Below are positions 1 through 7,699 of a stretch of 64,000 nt of DNA, piece after piece. Where the stretch lies: positions 1-64,000 of the forward strand of contig CAZKCM010000003.1 of assembly GCA_964551315.1 (NCBI GenBank). Direction: 5' to 3'. The first letter of the stretch is position 1, and each line of letters starts with the position of its first letter. The notes under the pieces are model-generated. The model saw only the letters and a list, made by a program, of their open reading frames with translations. It did not search any database and was not told where the DNA came from. This DNA comes from Virgifigura sp964551315. GTDB lineage: Bacteria; Pseudomonadota; Alphaproteobacteria; Dongiales; Dongiaceae. The translations under genes were made by a program, and so were the position numbers.

Positions 1-863
1 TGGCCACCTTCGTTGCCGCGCTGCTCAACAGCCTCGACATCGGCATGCTGTTGTTCGTCATCGCCTCGGGGCTGACGATCATCTTCGGCGTGCTCGGCGT
101 CCTCAACTTTGCCCATGGCGCGCTCTACATGCTGGGCGCCTATATCGCCTTCTCTGCCGTCGCCCATGTCGGGGTTCCGTTCTGGGTGGCGCTGGTCACG
201 GTTCCGTTCCTGGTCGCTGCCGCGGCCGCCGCTCTCGAGCGCCTGACGATCAGCCGCATCTACGATCGCCATCCGACCTGGGGGCTGTTGCTGACCTTCT
301 CCTTGCTGCTGATTCTCGACGATGCGGTGCGGATGATCTGGGGCGTCGGGATACACGTCGTCGAGCCGCCGAAGGCCCTGCAGGGCACCTTTACCCTGAT
401 GGGGGCCGTCTATCCGCGCTACAGCCTGTTCACGATCGTTGCCGGTGCGATGATCGGCGTCGCCGTCTGGCTGCTGTTCAACAAGACGCGGATCGGCAAG
501 CGCGTCCGCGCCGCGGCGGTGGACCGGGACATGGCGCGCGCGGTCGGCATCGACGTTTCGGCCGTCTATACGATCGTGTTCGCCTTCGGCGCGTGGCTCG
601 CCGCCTTCGGCGGTGTGCTGGCCGCGCCCATGCGGGCGATCGGCCCGGCGATGGGGGAGAAGATCATCATCGAATCCTTCGTCGTCGTCGTGATCGGCGG
701 CCTGGGCAGCTTTCCCGGCGCGCTGCTGGGCGCGCTGATCCTCGGCGCCATCCACGGGTTCGGCGGGCGCTGGTTGCCGGAGCTCAACATCGTGCTGCCC
801 TATGCCGGCATGGCGGCGGTTCTCTTGCTGCGCCCGCATGGCCTCATGGGGAGGCCGGCGTGA
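1..863 (+). CDS. livH: ABC transporter permease LivH-type (5' end at window edge)
   Basis: Inner-membrane permease of a branched-chain amino-acid type (HAAT) ABC importer. The reading frame is open from base 3, and bases 1-2 (TG) followed by GCC ACC would form an ATG start if the base before the window is A, so the gene may lack only one base. The protein is strongly hydrophobic with several membrane segments. It carries the family's typical early GLTIIFGVLGVLNFAHGA stretch, and GGLGSFPGALLGA near the C-terminus matches the conserved cytoplasmic loop of LivH. The stop TGA at 861-863 overlaps the GTG start of the next permease. A substrate-binding protein gene is not seen and would have to lie upstream. 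The real substrate may not be a branched-chain amino acid. Confidence 0.93.
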   Translation, partial: ATFVAALLNSLDIGMLLFVIASGLTIIFGVLGVLNFAHGALYMLGAYIAFSAVAHVGVPFWVALVTVPFLVAAAAAALERLTISRIYDRHPTWGLLLTFSLLLILDDAVRMIWGVGIHVVEPPKALQGTFTLMGAVYPRYSLFTIVAGAMIGVAVWLLFNKTRIGKRVRAAAVDRDMARAVGIDVSAVYTIVFAFGAWLAAFGGVLAAPMRAIGPAMGEKIIIESFVVVVIGGLGSFPGALLGALILGAIHGFGGRWLPELNIVLPYAGMAAVLLLRPHGLMGRPA

Positions 864-1855
864 ACCCGCGGCCACCGACGCGGGGCGAGCTCCGAGGTGG
901 GAGCGTACCGGCCCGCCGGCGCCTCGGTGGGATATTGGTCGCCGTGGCGGCGATCGCGCTGGCCGCGTTGCCCTGGTATGGCCCGTACTTCATCGTGTTC
1001 CTGGCCACGGAGGTCCTGATCCTCGGCCTGTTCGCGAGCGCCTTCAATCTGCTGTTCGGCTATACCGGCCTGCTGTCCTTCGGGCACGCGGCGTATTTCG
1101 GGACGGGCGCCTATGTCGCGGCGCTGCTCCTTCGCGATCTGCAGCCGCCGTTCCTCCTGGTCCTGCTGGCGGCGCCGCTTGCGGCCGGGCTGCTGGCCGT
1201 CGTGATCGGATTCCTGTGCGTCCGGCTCTCCGAGGTCTATTTCGCGATGCTGACCCTGGCCTTCGGCATGATGGTGTTCGCGGTCTACCACCAATGGCGG
1301 AGCGTCACCGGGGGGACCGATGGCGTGGCCGGCTTTCCCGTCACGCCGTTGCTGCCGGGGCTCGAGCTCAATCTCGCCAATCCCTTCAACTATTACATCC
1401 TGACCTTTGTCACGGTTGCCCTCGGCCTGGCCATACTGCACCGGATCACCGTCTCGCCCTTCGGGTTGGTTCTTCGGGCCATGCGCGAGAACGCGGAACG
1501 CGTCGCCTTCGCGGGCCTGCCGGTGCGGCGCTACCGGCTCTACGCCTTCGCGATCTCGGGTGCCTTCGCGGGCCTCGCCGGCGCTTTGTTCGCACCGTTC
1601 AACAGGATCGCCGTTCCCGACATGGTGCACTGGACCATGTCGGCGGAGCCGGTGCTGATGTCCATCCTGGGCGGTGCCCAGTACTTCTTCGGGCCGATGC
1701 TGGGCTCTGCGCTGTTCCTCGGGTTGCGGCACTGGCTTACCTCCTATACGGACCAGTGGATGTTCTTCCTGGGATTGGTCCTGCTGGCGCTGGTCCTGTT
1801 CCTGCCGCGCGGAATCCTGGGTCTGTTCGAGCGGTGGCTGGGGGGGCGGTCATGA
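860..1855 (+). CDS. livM: ABC transporter permease LivM-type
   Basis: Second inner-membrane permease (331 aa) of the importer, pairing with the preceding LivH. I chose the GTG at 860 because it overlaps the LivH stop (GTGA), a common arrangement in these operons, and gives a short basic N-terminus before the first membrane helix. The ASAFNLLFGYTGLLSFGHAA stretch is the LivM family hallmark. The MRENAERVAFAGLPVRRYRL loop followed by FAISGAFAGLAGAL corresponds to the cytoplasmic coupling region that contacts the ATPases. The gene ends in ATGA overlap with livG. Confidence 0.93.
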   Translation: MNPRPPTRGELRGGSVPARRRLGGILVAVAAIALAALPWYGPYFIVFLATEVLILGLFASAFNLLFGYTGLLSFGHAAYFGTGAYVAALLLRDLQPPFLLVLLAAPLAAGLLAVVIGFLCVRLSEVYFAMLTLAFGMMVFAVYHQWRSVTGGTDGVAGFPVTPLLPGLELNLANPFNYYILTFVTVALGLAILHRITVSPFGLVLRAMRENAERVAFAGLPVRRYRLYAFAISGAFAGLAGALFAPFNRIAVPDMVHWTMSAEPVLMSILGGAQYFFGPMLGSALFLGLRHWLTSYTDQWMFFLGLVLLALVLFLPRGILGLFERWLGGRS

Positions 1856-2610
1856 CCGCGCCGCTGCTCGAGGCGAAGAACGTTCGCAGGACTTTCGGTG
1901 CCTTCGTCGCGGTGGACGGGGTGTCTCTGACGATCCGTGAGGGCGAGGTGGCCGCGCTGATCGGATCGAACGGTGCCGGCAAGACGACCTTCTACAACAT
2001 CGTTTCGGGACGCCTGGCGCCCAGCTCGGGGACGGTATGGTTCCGCGGCCGGGACATCACCGGCCTGCCGCCGCATCGGATATCGCGGCTGGGTATCGGC
2101 CGCTCGTTCCAGATCACGAACATCTTCGCCGAGCTGACGGCCGTCGAGAACGTCTCCTTGGCCCTGGTGGCGCATCTTGGCCAGGGCCTCGTCCTGTGGC
2201 GGCGAGTGGCCGCCGACACCGAACTTCGCCGGCGCGCGCTGGAGGTTCTGGAACGACTCGGCATCGCGGCCCTGGCCGACCGGCGCGCCGGTACCCTTAG
2301 CTACGGCGACAAGCGCCTGCTCGAGCTCGCGATCGTGCTCGCGGGCGATCCTACGCTCGTGCTGCTCGACGAGCCGACCGCCGGCATGACACCGGAGGAG
2401 ACGCAGGCCGTCGTTCGCCTGATCCGGCACCTGGCAGAGACAGGGCCCTACACCTTCTTTATCACCGAGCACGACATGGAAGTGGTGTTCGGGCTTGCGC
2501 AGCGCGTGTTCGTGATGCATCGCGGCCAGCTCCTGGCGGACGGCACGCCGGAAGAGATCCGGGTCAATCCGGAGGTGCGCGCCGCCTATCTTGGCGAGGA
2601 TGCGGCGTGA
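1852..2610 (+). CDS. livG: ABC transporter ATP-binding protein LivG-type
   Basis: Cytoplasmic ATPase (252 aa) that powers the LivHM channel. It shows a Walker A motif (GSNGAGKTT), a signature region LSYGDKRLLELA in place of the canonical LSGGQ, and a Walker B motif followed by the D-loop (LVLLDEPTAGM). A switch histidine lies in TEHDM. The C-terminal extension ending in NPEVRAAYLGEDAA is typical of LivG. The ATG at 1852 overlaps the livM stop, and the stop overlaps the livF start, so the four transporter genes are translationally coupled. Confidence 0.94.
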   Translation: MTAPLLEAKNVRRTFGAFVAVDGVSLTIREGEVAALIGSNGAGKTTFYNIVSGRLAPSSGTVWFRGRDITGLPPHRISRLGIGRSFQITNIFAELTAVENVSLALVAHLGQGLVLWRRVAADTELRRRALEVLERLGIAALADRRAGTLSYGDKRLLELAIVLAGDPTLVLLDEPTAGMTPEETQAVVRLIRHLAETGPYTFFITEHDMEVVFGLAQRVFVMHRGQLLADGTPEEIRVNPEVRAAYLGEDAA

Positions 2611-3308
2611 TGCTCGTCGTCGAGGATCTCCACGCCTATTACGGCGAAAGCCACGTGCTGCAGGGCATCTCTCTGGAGGTCAAGGCCGGCGAGGTCGTCT
2701 GTCTGCTCGGGCGCAACGGCGTGGGCAAGACGACGACGCTGAAGGCGATCATCGGCCTGGTGCCGCCGCGCCGCGGGCGTGTCCGTTTCGAGGGCCGGGA
2801 GATCCAGGGCATGACGCCGGACCGAATCGCGCGGCTGGGCATCGGGTTCGTGCCCGAGGACCGGCGCATCTTCGCCGGGCTGACGGTCGAGGAAAACCTC
2901 GAAGTCGCCGAGCGGCGCCTGCCGGCTTCCGAGCGCCGCTGGCCCCTGGAGCGGATCTGGGACCTGTTCCCGGTGCTCGCCGAGATGCGCGGCCGCCAGG
3001 GCGACCGGCTCAGCGGTGGCGAACAGCAGATGCTGACGATCGCCCGGGCGCTTGTCACGGAGCCGCGCCTGGTGCTGCTGGACGAGCCCAACGAGGGCCT
3101 GGCACCGGTCGTGGTCCAACAGATCGGCCGGCTGATCGACGAGCTTGCCAAGAGCACGACGATTCTGTTTACGGAGCAGAACGTCAAGTTCGCGTTGCGG
3201 CATGCCGGGCGCGGCTACATCATCGAGAAGGGGCGCATCCGGCACCACGCGACGACCGAGGCCCTGCGCGCCGATCCCGACCTGCTGGAACGCCACATGG
3301 CGGTCTGA
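2607..3308 (+). CDS. livF: ABC transporter ATP-binding protein LivF-type
   Basis: Second ATPase (233 aa) of the importer, forming a heterodimer with LivG. It has Walker A GRNGVGKTT, signature LSGGEQQML, Walker B LVLLDEPNEGLAP and the glutamine-rich end TEQNVKFAL where LivF proteins carry their H-loop variant. Two starts are possible, GTG at 2607 or ATG at 2610, and both overlap the livG stop. The gap to the next gene is 100 bases and contains no obvious terminator, so the downstream aldolase-like gene may be co-transcribed. Confidence 0.94.
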   Translation: MMLVVEDLHAYYGESHVLQGISLEVKAGEVVCLLGRNGVGKTTTLKAIIGLVPPRRGRVRFEGREIQGMTPDRIARLGIGFVPEDRRIFAGLTVEENLEVAERRLPASERRWPLERIWDLFPVLAEMRGRQGDRLSGGEQQMLTIARALVTEPRLVLLDEPNEGLAPVVVQQIGRLIDELAKSTTILFTEQNVKFALRHAGRGYIIEKGRIRHHATTEALRADPDLLERHMAV

Positions 3309-3408
3309 TCCGGGCCCACCGGAGACGGCCTTTCGTTTCGGCGGGGAAGGGCTGCCGGACAGTCTCGCCCGTGAGACGCGATCTGATGGACACAGGAGTT
3401 TGCATCAC

Positions 3409-4563
3409 ATGCCCGATTACGGCCCGGCGCGGCCAACCGCCCAAGAACTGATGGATCTGGACACTCCGGCGCTGCTGCTCGACCGCGACCGTCTGGTGCG
3501 GAATCTCGAGTCGATGCGGATGCGGATGGAGGAGCGCGGGGTTGCGTTGCGGCCGCATCTCAAGACCGCGAAGTCGGTCGAGGTCGCCCGGTTGGCCGTG
3601 GGAGAGGGCGGGCCGATCACCGTCTCTACGCTCAAGGAGGCCGAGGCCTTTGCCGGGAACGGATTTCGCGACCTGCTCTATGCCGTCGGTATGGTTCCGG
3701 CCAAGATGCCGCGCGCAGCGCGCCTGCTGCGGCAGGGAATCGATCTCAAGCTGGTCGTCGATACGCCGGAGGCGGCCGATGCGCTCGCCGGGGCGGCGTC
3801 CGCGGAGGGCGTCGTCTGCGGCGTGCTCATCGAGATCGACAGCGGCGGCCGGCGCGCCGGCGTGCTGCCGCAGGACGAAAGGCTGCTGGAGATCGCCCGC
3901 CGGCTCGCCGCGTCGCAGGGCACGCGGCTGGCGGGGGTCATGACGCATGCCGGACACTCGTACGAGGCGCGCGGCCGCACCGAACTGGAGGCCGTCGCGA
4001 AGGCCGAGAGCGCGGCGGTCGCCGAAGCCGCTCGCCGGCTGCGTGCGGCCGGGCTTCCGTGCCCGATCGTGAGTGCCGGATCGACACCGACCGCGGTCGT
4101 CGCCGACGACCTGACGGGGGTCACGGAGATGCGGCCCGGGGTCTATATGTTCTTCGATCTCGACCAGGTCGGGATCGGGGTCTGTGGGGTCGAGGATATC
4201 GCGCTTTCGGTGATGGCGAGCGTGATCGGCCACAATCGTCAGGCCGGCCAGATCCTGATCGACGCCGGCGGACTCGCGCTCTCCAAGGACGTGAGCGCCG
4301 GCGCGTTCATGCCGGGCATCGGCTATGGCCGGGTCTGCGATCTCGACCTCGTGCCGCTTGGTGATCTCACCGTCGCCAACACCCATCAGGAGCATGGTCT
4401 CGTCCCCGTTCCCGATCCCGGATGGTTCGATCGGCTTCCGGTCGGTGCGCGTGTGCGGGTGCTGCCGAACCACGCCTGCATGACCGCCGCCGCCTATGAC
4501 GGCTACCACGTCCTGCAAGGCGGTCGCCTATCCGCGTTCTGGCCTCGCGTCAACGGCTGGTGA
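3409..4563 (+). CDS. D-threonine aldolase / D-serine dehydratase-like PLP enzyme
   Basis: PLP-dependent fold-type III enzyme of 384 aa (alanine racemase N-terminal barrel plus the D-serine dehydratase-like C-terminal domain). Members cleave D-threonine or D-3-hydroxy amino acids to glycine plus an aldehyde, or deaminate D-serine. DTPALLLDRDRL opens the protein. The RPHLKTAKS motif places the PLP lysine at about residue 52, and PNHACMTA near the C-terminus gives the His355/Cys357 metal ligands of the family. The ATG at 3409 is preceded by CAGGAGTT. It follows the livHMGF genes on the same strand, which suggests that the importer delivers its substrate or a precursor. The exact substrate cannot be decided from sequence. 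Confidence 0.83.
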   Translation: MPDYGPARPTAQELMDLDTPALLLDRDRLVRNLESMRMRMEERGVALRPHLKTAKSVEVARLAVGEGGPITVSTLKEAEAFAGNGFRDLLYAVGMVPAKMPRAARLLRQGIDLKLVVDTPEAADALAGAASAEGVVCGVLIEIDSGGRRAGVLPQDERLLEIARRLAASQGTRLAGVMTHAGHSYEARGRTELEAVAKAESAAVAEAARRLRAAGLPCPIVSAGSTPTAVVADDLTGVTEMRPGVYMFFDLDQVGIGVCGVEDIALSVMASVIGHNRQAGQILIDAGGLALSKDVSAGAFMPGIGYGRVCDLDLVPLGDLTVANTHQEHGLVPVPDPGWFDRLPVGARVRVLPNHACMTAAAYDGYHVLQGGRLSAFWPRVNGW

Positions 4564-4716
4564 GGCGGGCGAACGGACCAAGAGGATCGAGGAGCAACGG
4601 GGCGCGGCACCCACAGGCCGTGATCCGCCGTCGGGTTCCTGAGCCTGCCATCCGCCCTCGCGGAATCGCGCCGCTGGTAAAGCAAGGCATTTTACGAAAT
4701 AATTATTATTATTTTA

Positions 4717-4747
4717 TTGTTTTGTGGTCTAATTTGTCTTTTATAAT
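4717..4747 (+). promoter_or_regulatory. AT-rich putative promoter upstream of the PilZ gene
   Basis: Between 4690 and 4760 the base composition drops sharply to AT-rich sequence, unlike the flanking genes. A perfect TATAAT lies at 4742-4747 with a TTGTTT at 4717-4722 (spacing 19, longer than ideal), about 65 bases before the PilZ start. The 4564-4811 stretch holds no other gene that I can support. The promoter assignment is inference only. Confidence 0.35.
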
Positions 4748-4811
4748 CGCGGTGAATCGGCTAAATTTGGTTCGGGATAGTGGCAATGGCGCGTTCGATC
4801 CGGGGTCGAGC

Positions 4812-5171
4812 ATGTATGTGACCAGGATGCAACTCTACTCGCTCAGCGACCGCGAGGCTCGGCGTCACAAGCGGATAGACCATCCGAACGTCGATGTTTA
4901 CTTTGAAAACAAGGCTTGGCGTCCCTTGAACTGGTCGGTCGGCGGCCTGCTGATTCGGCCGTATGAAGGTTCCTTGGAGCCCGATCACGTTGTTCGGGGA
5001 TTGATCGTTGGGACCACCTATCAGGGGCAGGAGAAGGTTCCGTTTACCGCGCGCGTCGTCCGCCGCATCGACAGGCGAAAGGAACTGGCCCTTCAGTTTG
5101 CGCCGGCCGACGACCAGCTGCGCCGATTCTTCGATCGCTACATCCAATCGTTGGGGCGCCAGGTCCGGTAG
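4812..5171 (+). CDS. PilZ-domain protein (probable c-di-GMP receptor)
   Basis: Small 119-aa protein consisting of little more than a PilZ domain. Both nucleotide-binding motifs are present: RRHKR (residues 17-21, the RxxxR motif) and NWSVGG (residues 40-45, the [D/N]xSxxG motif). It should therefore be able to bind cyclic di-GMP, and its position at the edge of the flagellar locus suggests a role in controlling motility or the switch to surface life. No partner domain is attached. I start at ATG 4812; an ATG at 4827 is also possible. It converges with the lytic transglycosylase gene, leaving only 11 bases between stops. Confidence 0.8.
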   Translation: MYVTRMQLYSLSDREARRHKRIDHPNVDVYFENKAWRPLNWSVGGLLIRPYEGSLEPDHVVRGLIVGTTYQGQEKVPFTARVVRRIDRRKELALQFAPADDQLRRFFDRYIQSLGRQVR

Positions 5172-5182
5172 GCCTGTAAGCG

Positions 5183-6028
5183 CTACGCCCGGTCCTTGTC
5201 CCGTCCCAGATCCGGCATCGACAGGGACAGGAGATAAAGTCGCGTCGTGTAGTGCATCCGGACGTCCGGCAGAGTGGCGGGGACGCCGTATGGCGACCGG
5301 GTCGGGCTTGGTCCCGCACCGTCCGAGGTTGCTGGGCGCGTGCCTACTTCCGCCGGGTTGGATCCGGCAATGCCACCGCGGACATCGGTCGCTTTCGCCA
5401 TCGCAAAGGCGTGGTCCGCGAACCGGGCCGCGAAGCGGTCATAGACCTCCGAGAGCGAGCGCGGGCGGCCGTTCTTCTCGTAAAAGACGCCCCGATTGGC
5501 CTTGGCGGCCGCGGGCAGCAAGTCGGCCGCGCTCTGAGATGGGTCCAATTGCAGGGCCCGGAGAAACTTCTCCGCGCCGCCCGGGCCAAGGAAATGGGCC
5601 AGATAAAGCTCGGTATTTCCGATCCGGCCGCCGACGGTCTGCTCGAGATGCTCGCGGTTGCTCCGGGTGTATTCGGCCGCCATGAGAGCGGAGATCTTCG
5701 GGTCTCCGCGAAGGTCCAGAATCTGTTGCTTCAGAGCCTTGTCCGCGTTTCCTGACCGCAGCGCCTCGGCGTAGTCGCCCAGGCCGTACTTGGCGCCATG
5801 CGCCGCGATCATCTCCAGCCAGGTCTCGTCGATGAACTGGTAGAGGCCGCTGGCGCTGCTGGTTTTTGCCGCGATGCCCGGATCGAACCCGCTCTCCATC
5901 GCGGCTTTGGTTACCAAATAGGAAAAATCGACACCGGACCGCAGGCTCGCCATCTGGATGGCCTTGGCGACCTGGGGAGAGGCACCTGGCACGGCGGCGT
6001 CGTTTGCGCGGATCGGGTTTACGCTCAT
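5183..6028 (-). CDS. Lytic transglycosylase (SLT domain), flagellum-linked
   Basis: A 281-aa protein with an SLT/lysozyme-like fold in its N-terminal half. AAMESGFDP places the catalytic glutamate at about residue 45, and SASGLYQFIDETWL is the typical second motif. No cleavable signal peptide is evident, as in other transglycosylases exported by the flagellar apparatus. The likely role is local opening of peptidoglycan so the rod can pass. The FlgJ protein of this cluster (28663-29004) has only the rod-binding part and lacks a muramidase domain, so this enzyme is a good candidate for the missing activity. I start at ATG 6028 (MSVNPIRAND); an upstream in-frame ATG would add a low-complexity leader. 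It is divergent from flgE. Confidence 0.8.
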   Translation of the reverse strand: MSVNPIRANDAAVPGASPQVAKAIQMASLRSGVDFSYLVTKAAMESGFDPGIAAKTSSASGLYQFIDETWLEMIAAHGAKYGLGDYAEALRSGNADKALKQQILDLRGDPKISALMAAEYTRSNREHLEQTVGGRIGNTELYLAHFLGPGGAEKFLRALQLDPSQSAADLLPAAAKANRGVFYEKNGRPRSLSEVYDRFAARFADHAFAMAKATDVRGGIAGSNPAEVGTRPATSDGAGPSPTRSPYGVPATLPDVRMHYTTRLYLLSLSMPDLGRDKDRA

Positions 6029-6224
6029 CTCAGTGCTCTCGGGTCGTTCATCGCTTCTCGCGGGACCGCCGCGCCTGCATCCAGGCCCACTCAATCGCCC
6101 GGACGGAGTCTCAGGACCCGGCGCGCCCGCGCCCCCGTGGACCGCCGGTCATCGAGCGGGCCGGCTATAACTCCGCCGACACGGCAACTTGGGGGCATTT
6201 GTACACCCAATTCTTTTAAGCTGC

Positions 6225-6243
6225 TTTAAACATCGACCTGTAG
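6225..6243 (+). promoter_or_regulatory. Shared flagellar cis-element upstream of flgE
   Basis: TTTAAAC at 6225-6231, eight bases, then GTAG at 6240-6243. The same arrangement with the same spacing occurs before six other flagellar operons here. This copy is 107 bases before the flgE ATG, farther than the 32-42 bases of the others. The surrounding 6029-6350 stretch is the divergent control region of the transglycosylase and flgE and holds no gene. Confidence 0.6.
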
Positions 6244-6350
6244 CCTCACCGTCGCTCCAGTCCGGCAACGGCCTGGGCTGCACCCCAAGAAGGGCTCTGC
6301 ATGTTGCTCCCAGAAGAGCGGGGCGGGCAAACGAGGGGGAGAAATCCATC

Positions 6351-7628
6351 ATGAGCCTGCTGGGTGCAATGCGGGCCGGCGTGGCCGGCCTCCAGGCGCA
6401 GAGCACGAAATTCGGCGCCATTGCCGACAACATCAGCAATTCCAGCACCGTTGGCTACAAACGGGCCGACGTGCAGTTCACCTCGATGGTGACGCAGCCG
6501 CCGACCCAGACGAGCTACACCTCGGGGGGCGTGCTTCCGGCCATCCGGCAGCAGATCGACAAGCCCGGGGCCCTGCTCCCGACCACGTCGAACACCGATC
6601 TTGCCATCGCCGGCGGTGGCTTTTTCGTCGTTGCGGACAATGCGGACGCGCGCGACCGGTCCTTCGCCCTGACCCGGGCCGGTTCGTTCCTGCCGGACGA
6701 TGAGGGGAATCTGGTCAACTCAGCCGGATACTACCTGCAGGGTTTTGCGCTGAACGCCGATGGAACGACCGTTGTTCCGACGCCCTCGACGGATACCTTC
6801 AACGACCTTCAGACGGTCAACGTGAAGGACCTCACCTTTACCGGCTCCGCGACAACGGTCATCGATTTCGCCGCCAACCTGCCGGCGCAGGAAACCGGAA
6901 CCGGCACGCCGCCGGGGGCGATCTTCAGCACCAGCGTTACTTATTACGACCCGCTCGGCAATCCGCGGCGCCTGACGTTGGAGTGGGAGGCGGACGCCGC
7001 CACCGCCAATCAGTGGACGCTCAACATCATCGATTACGACGGCACCAACATTGGCACGGTCGACGTCGCGTTCAACGCAGCCGGGCCGAATGCCGGATCG
7101 CCGCAGGCCTATACGACGGCGCTGCCGATCGCCAACGGCGTGGTGACCCTGACCACCGTCGGTGGTCAGACGATCGATCTGGAGCTTGGCGCGCCGAACA
7201 CCTCCACCGGCATCGTCCAGTTCGCCGGCAGCTACGAGCCGAGCCGGATGAACGCCGACGGCGCCCAACTCGGTGTGCTGCAGCGCGTCGATATCAGCAA
7301 GGACGGCATCGTCTACGCCGTGTTCAACAACGGTGAGCGAACGCCGATCTATCAGATCCCGCTCGCCGTTGTCCCCAATCCCAACGGCCTGATCTCGGAA
7401 GACGGAAACGTGTTCCTCCTTGGACAGGATTCCGGATCGATGTTCCTTTGGGAGGCTGGGCGAGGCCCGTCCGGCGAAATTGTCGCCGGCGCGGTTGAGG
7501 CGTCCAACGTCGATATCGCCGAGGAGCTGACGGAGCTGATCCAGACGCAGCGGGCCTACTCGTCCAATGCGAAGATCTTCCAGGCCGGCGACGAAATGAT
7601 GACCGTCCTGACGCAGCTCAAGAGGTAG
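6351..7628 (+). CDS. flgE: Flagellar hook protein FlgE
   Basis: Subunit of the flagellar hook (425 aa), the universal joint between rod and filament. The N-terminus (MSLLGAMRAGVAGLQAQST, then ADNISNSSTVGYKRAD) is the conserved rod/hook D0 signature. The C-terminus contains EASNVDIAEELTELIQTQRA, which packs with it. The middle of the protein, around residues 80-330, is the variable hook domain. The ATG at 6351 follows a GGGGGA ribosome-binding site. It heads the flgE-flgK-flgL row. Confidence 0.96.
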   Translation: MSLLGAMRAGVAGLQAQSTKFGAIADNISNSSTVGYKRADVQFTSMVTQPPTQTSYTSGGVLPAIRQQIDKPGALLPTTSNTDLAIAGGGFFVVADNADARDRSFALTRAGSFLPDDEGNLVNSAGYYLQGFALNADGTTVVPTPSTDTFNDLQTVNVKDLTFTGSATTVIDFAANLPAQETGTGTPPGAIFSTSVTYYDPLGNPRRLTLEWEADAATANQWTLNIIDYDGTNIGTVDVAFNAAGPNAGSPQAYTTALPIANGVVTLTTVGGQTIDLELGAPNTSTGIVQFAGSYEPSRMNADGAQLGVLQRVDISKDGIVYAVFNNGERTPIYQIPLAVVPNPNGLISEDGNVFLLGQDSGSMFLWEAGRGPSGEIVAGAVEASNVDIAEELTELIQTQRAYSSNAKIFQAGDEMMTVLTQLKR

Positions 7629-7638
7629 GCGGGCGGGC

Positions 7639-7660
7639 TTGCCGGCCCTAGGGCCGGCAA
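7639..7660. repeat. Perfect 22-bp palindrome between flgE and flgK
   Basis: The 71-base gap between flgE and flgK contains a perfect palindrome with arms TTGCCGGCCC / GGGCCGGCAA around a central TA. As RNA it would form a very stable GC stem. There is no run of T after it, so a classical intrinsic terminator is not obvious. It could attenuate or stabilise the transcript between hook and filament-junction genes. Confidence 0.8.
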
Positions 7661-7699
7661 ACCGCATTTCCGTTCGCTCACGGAGGGAGCACGACTGCC

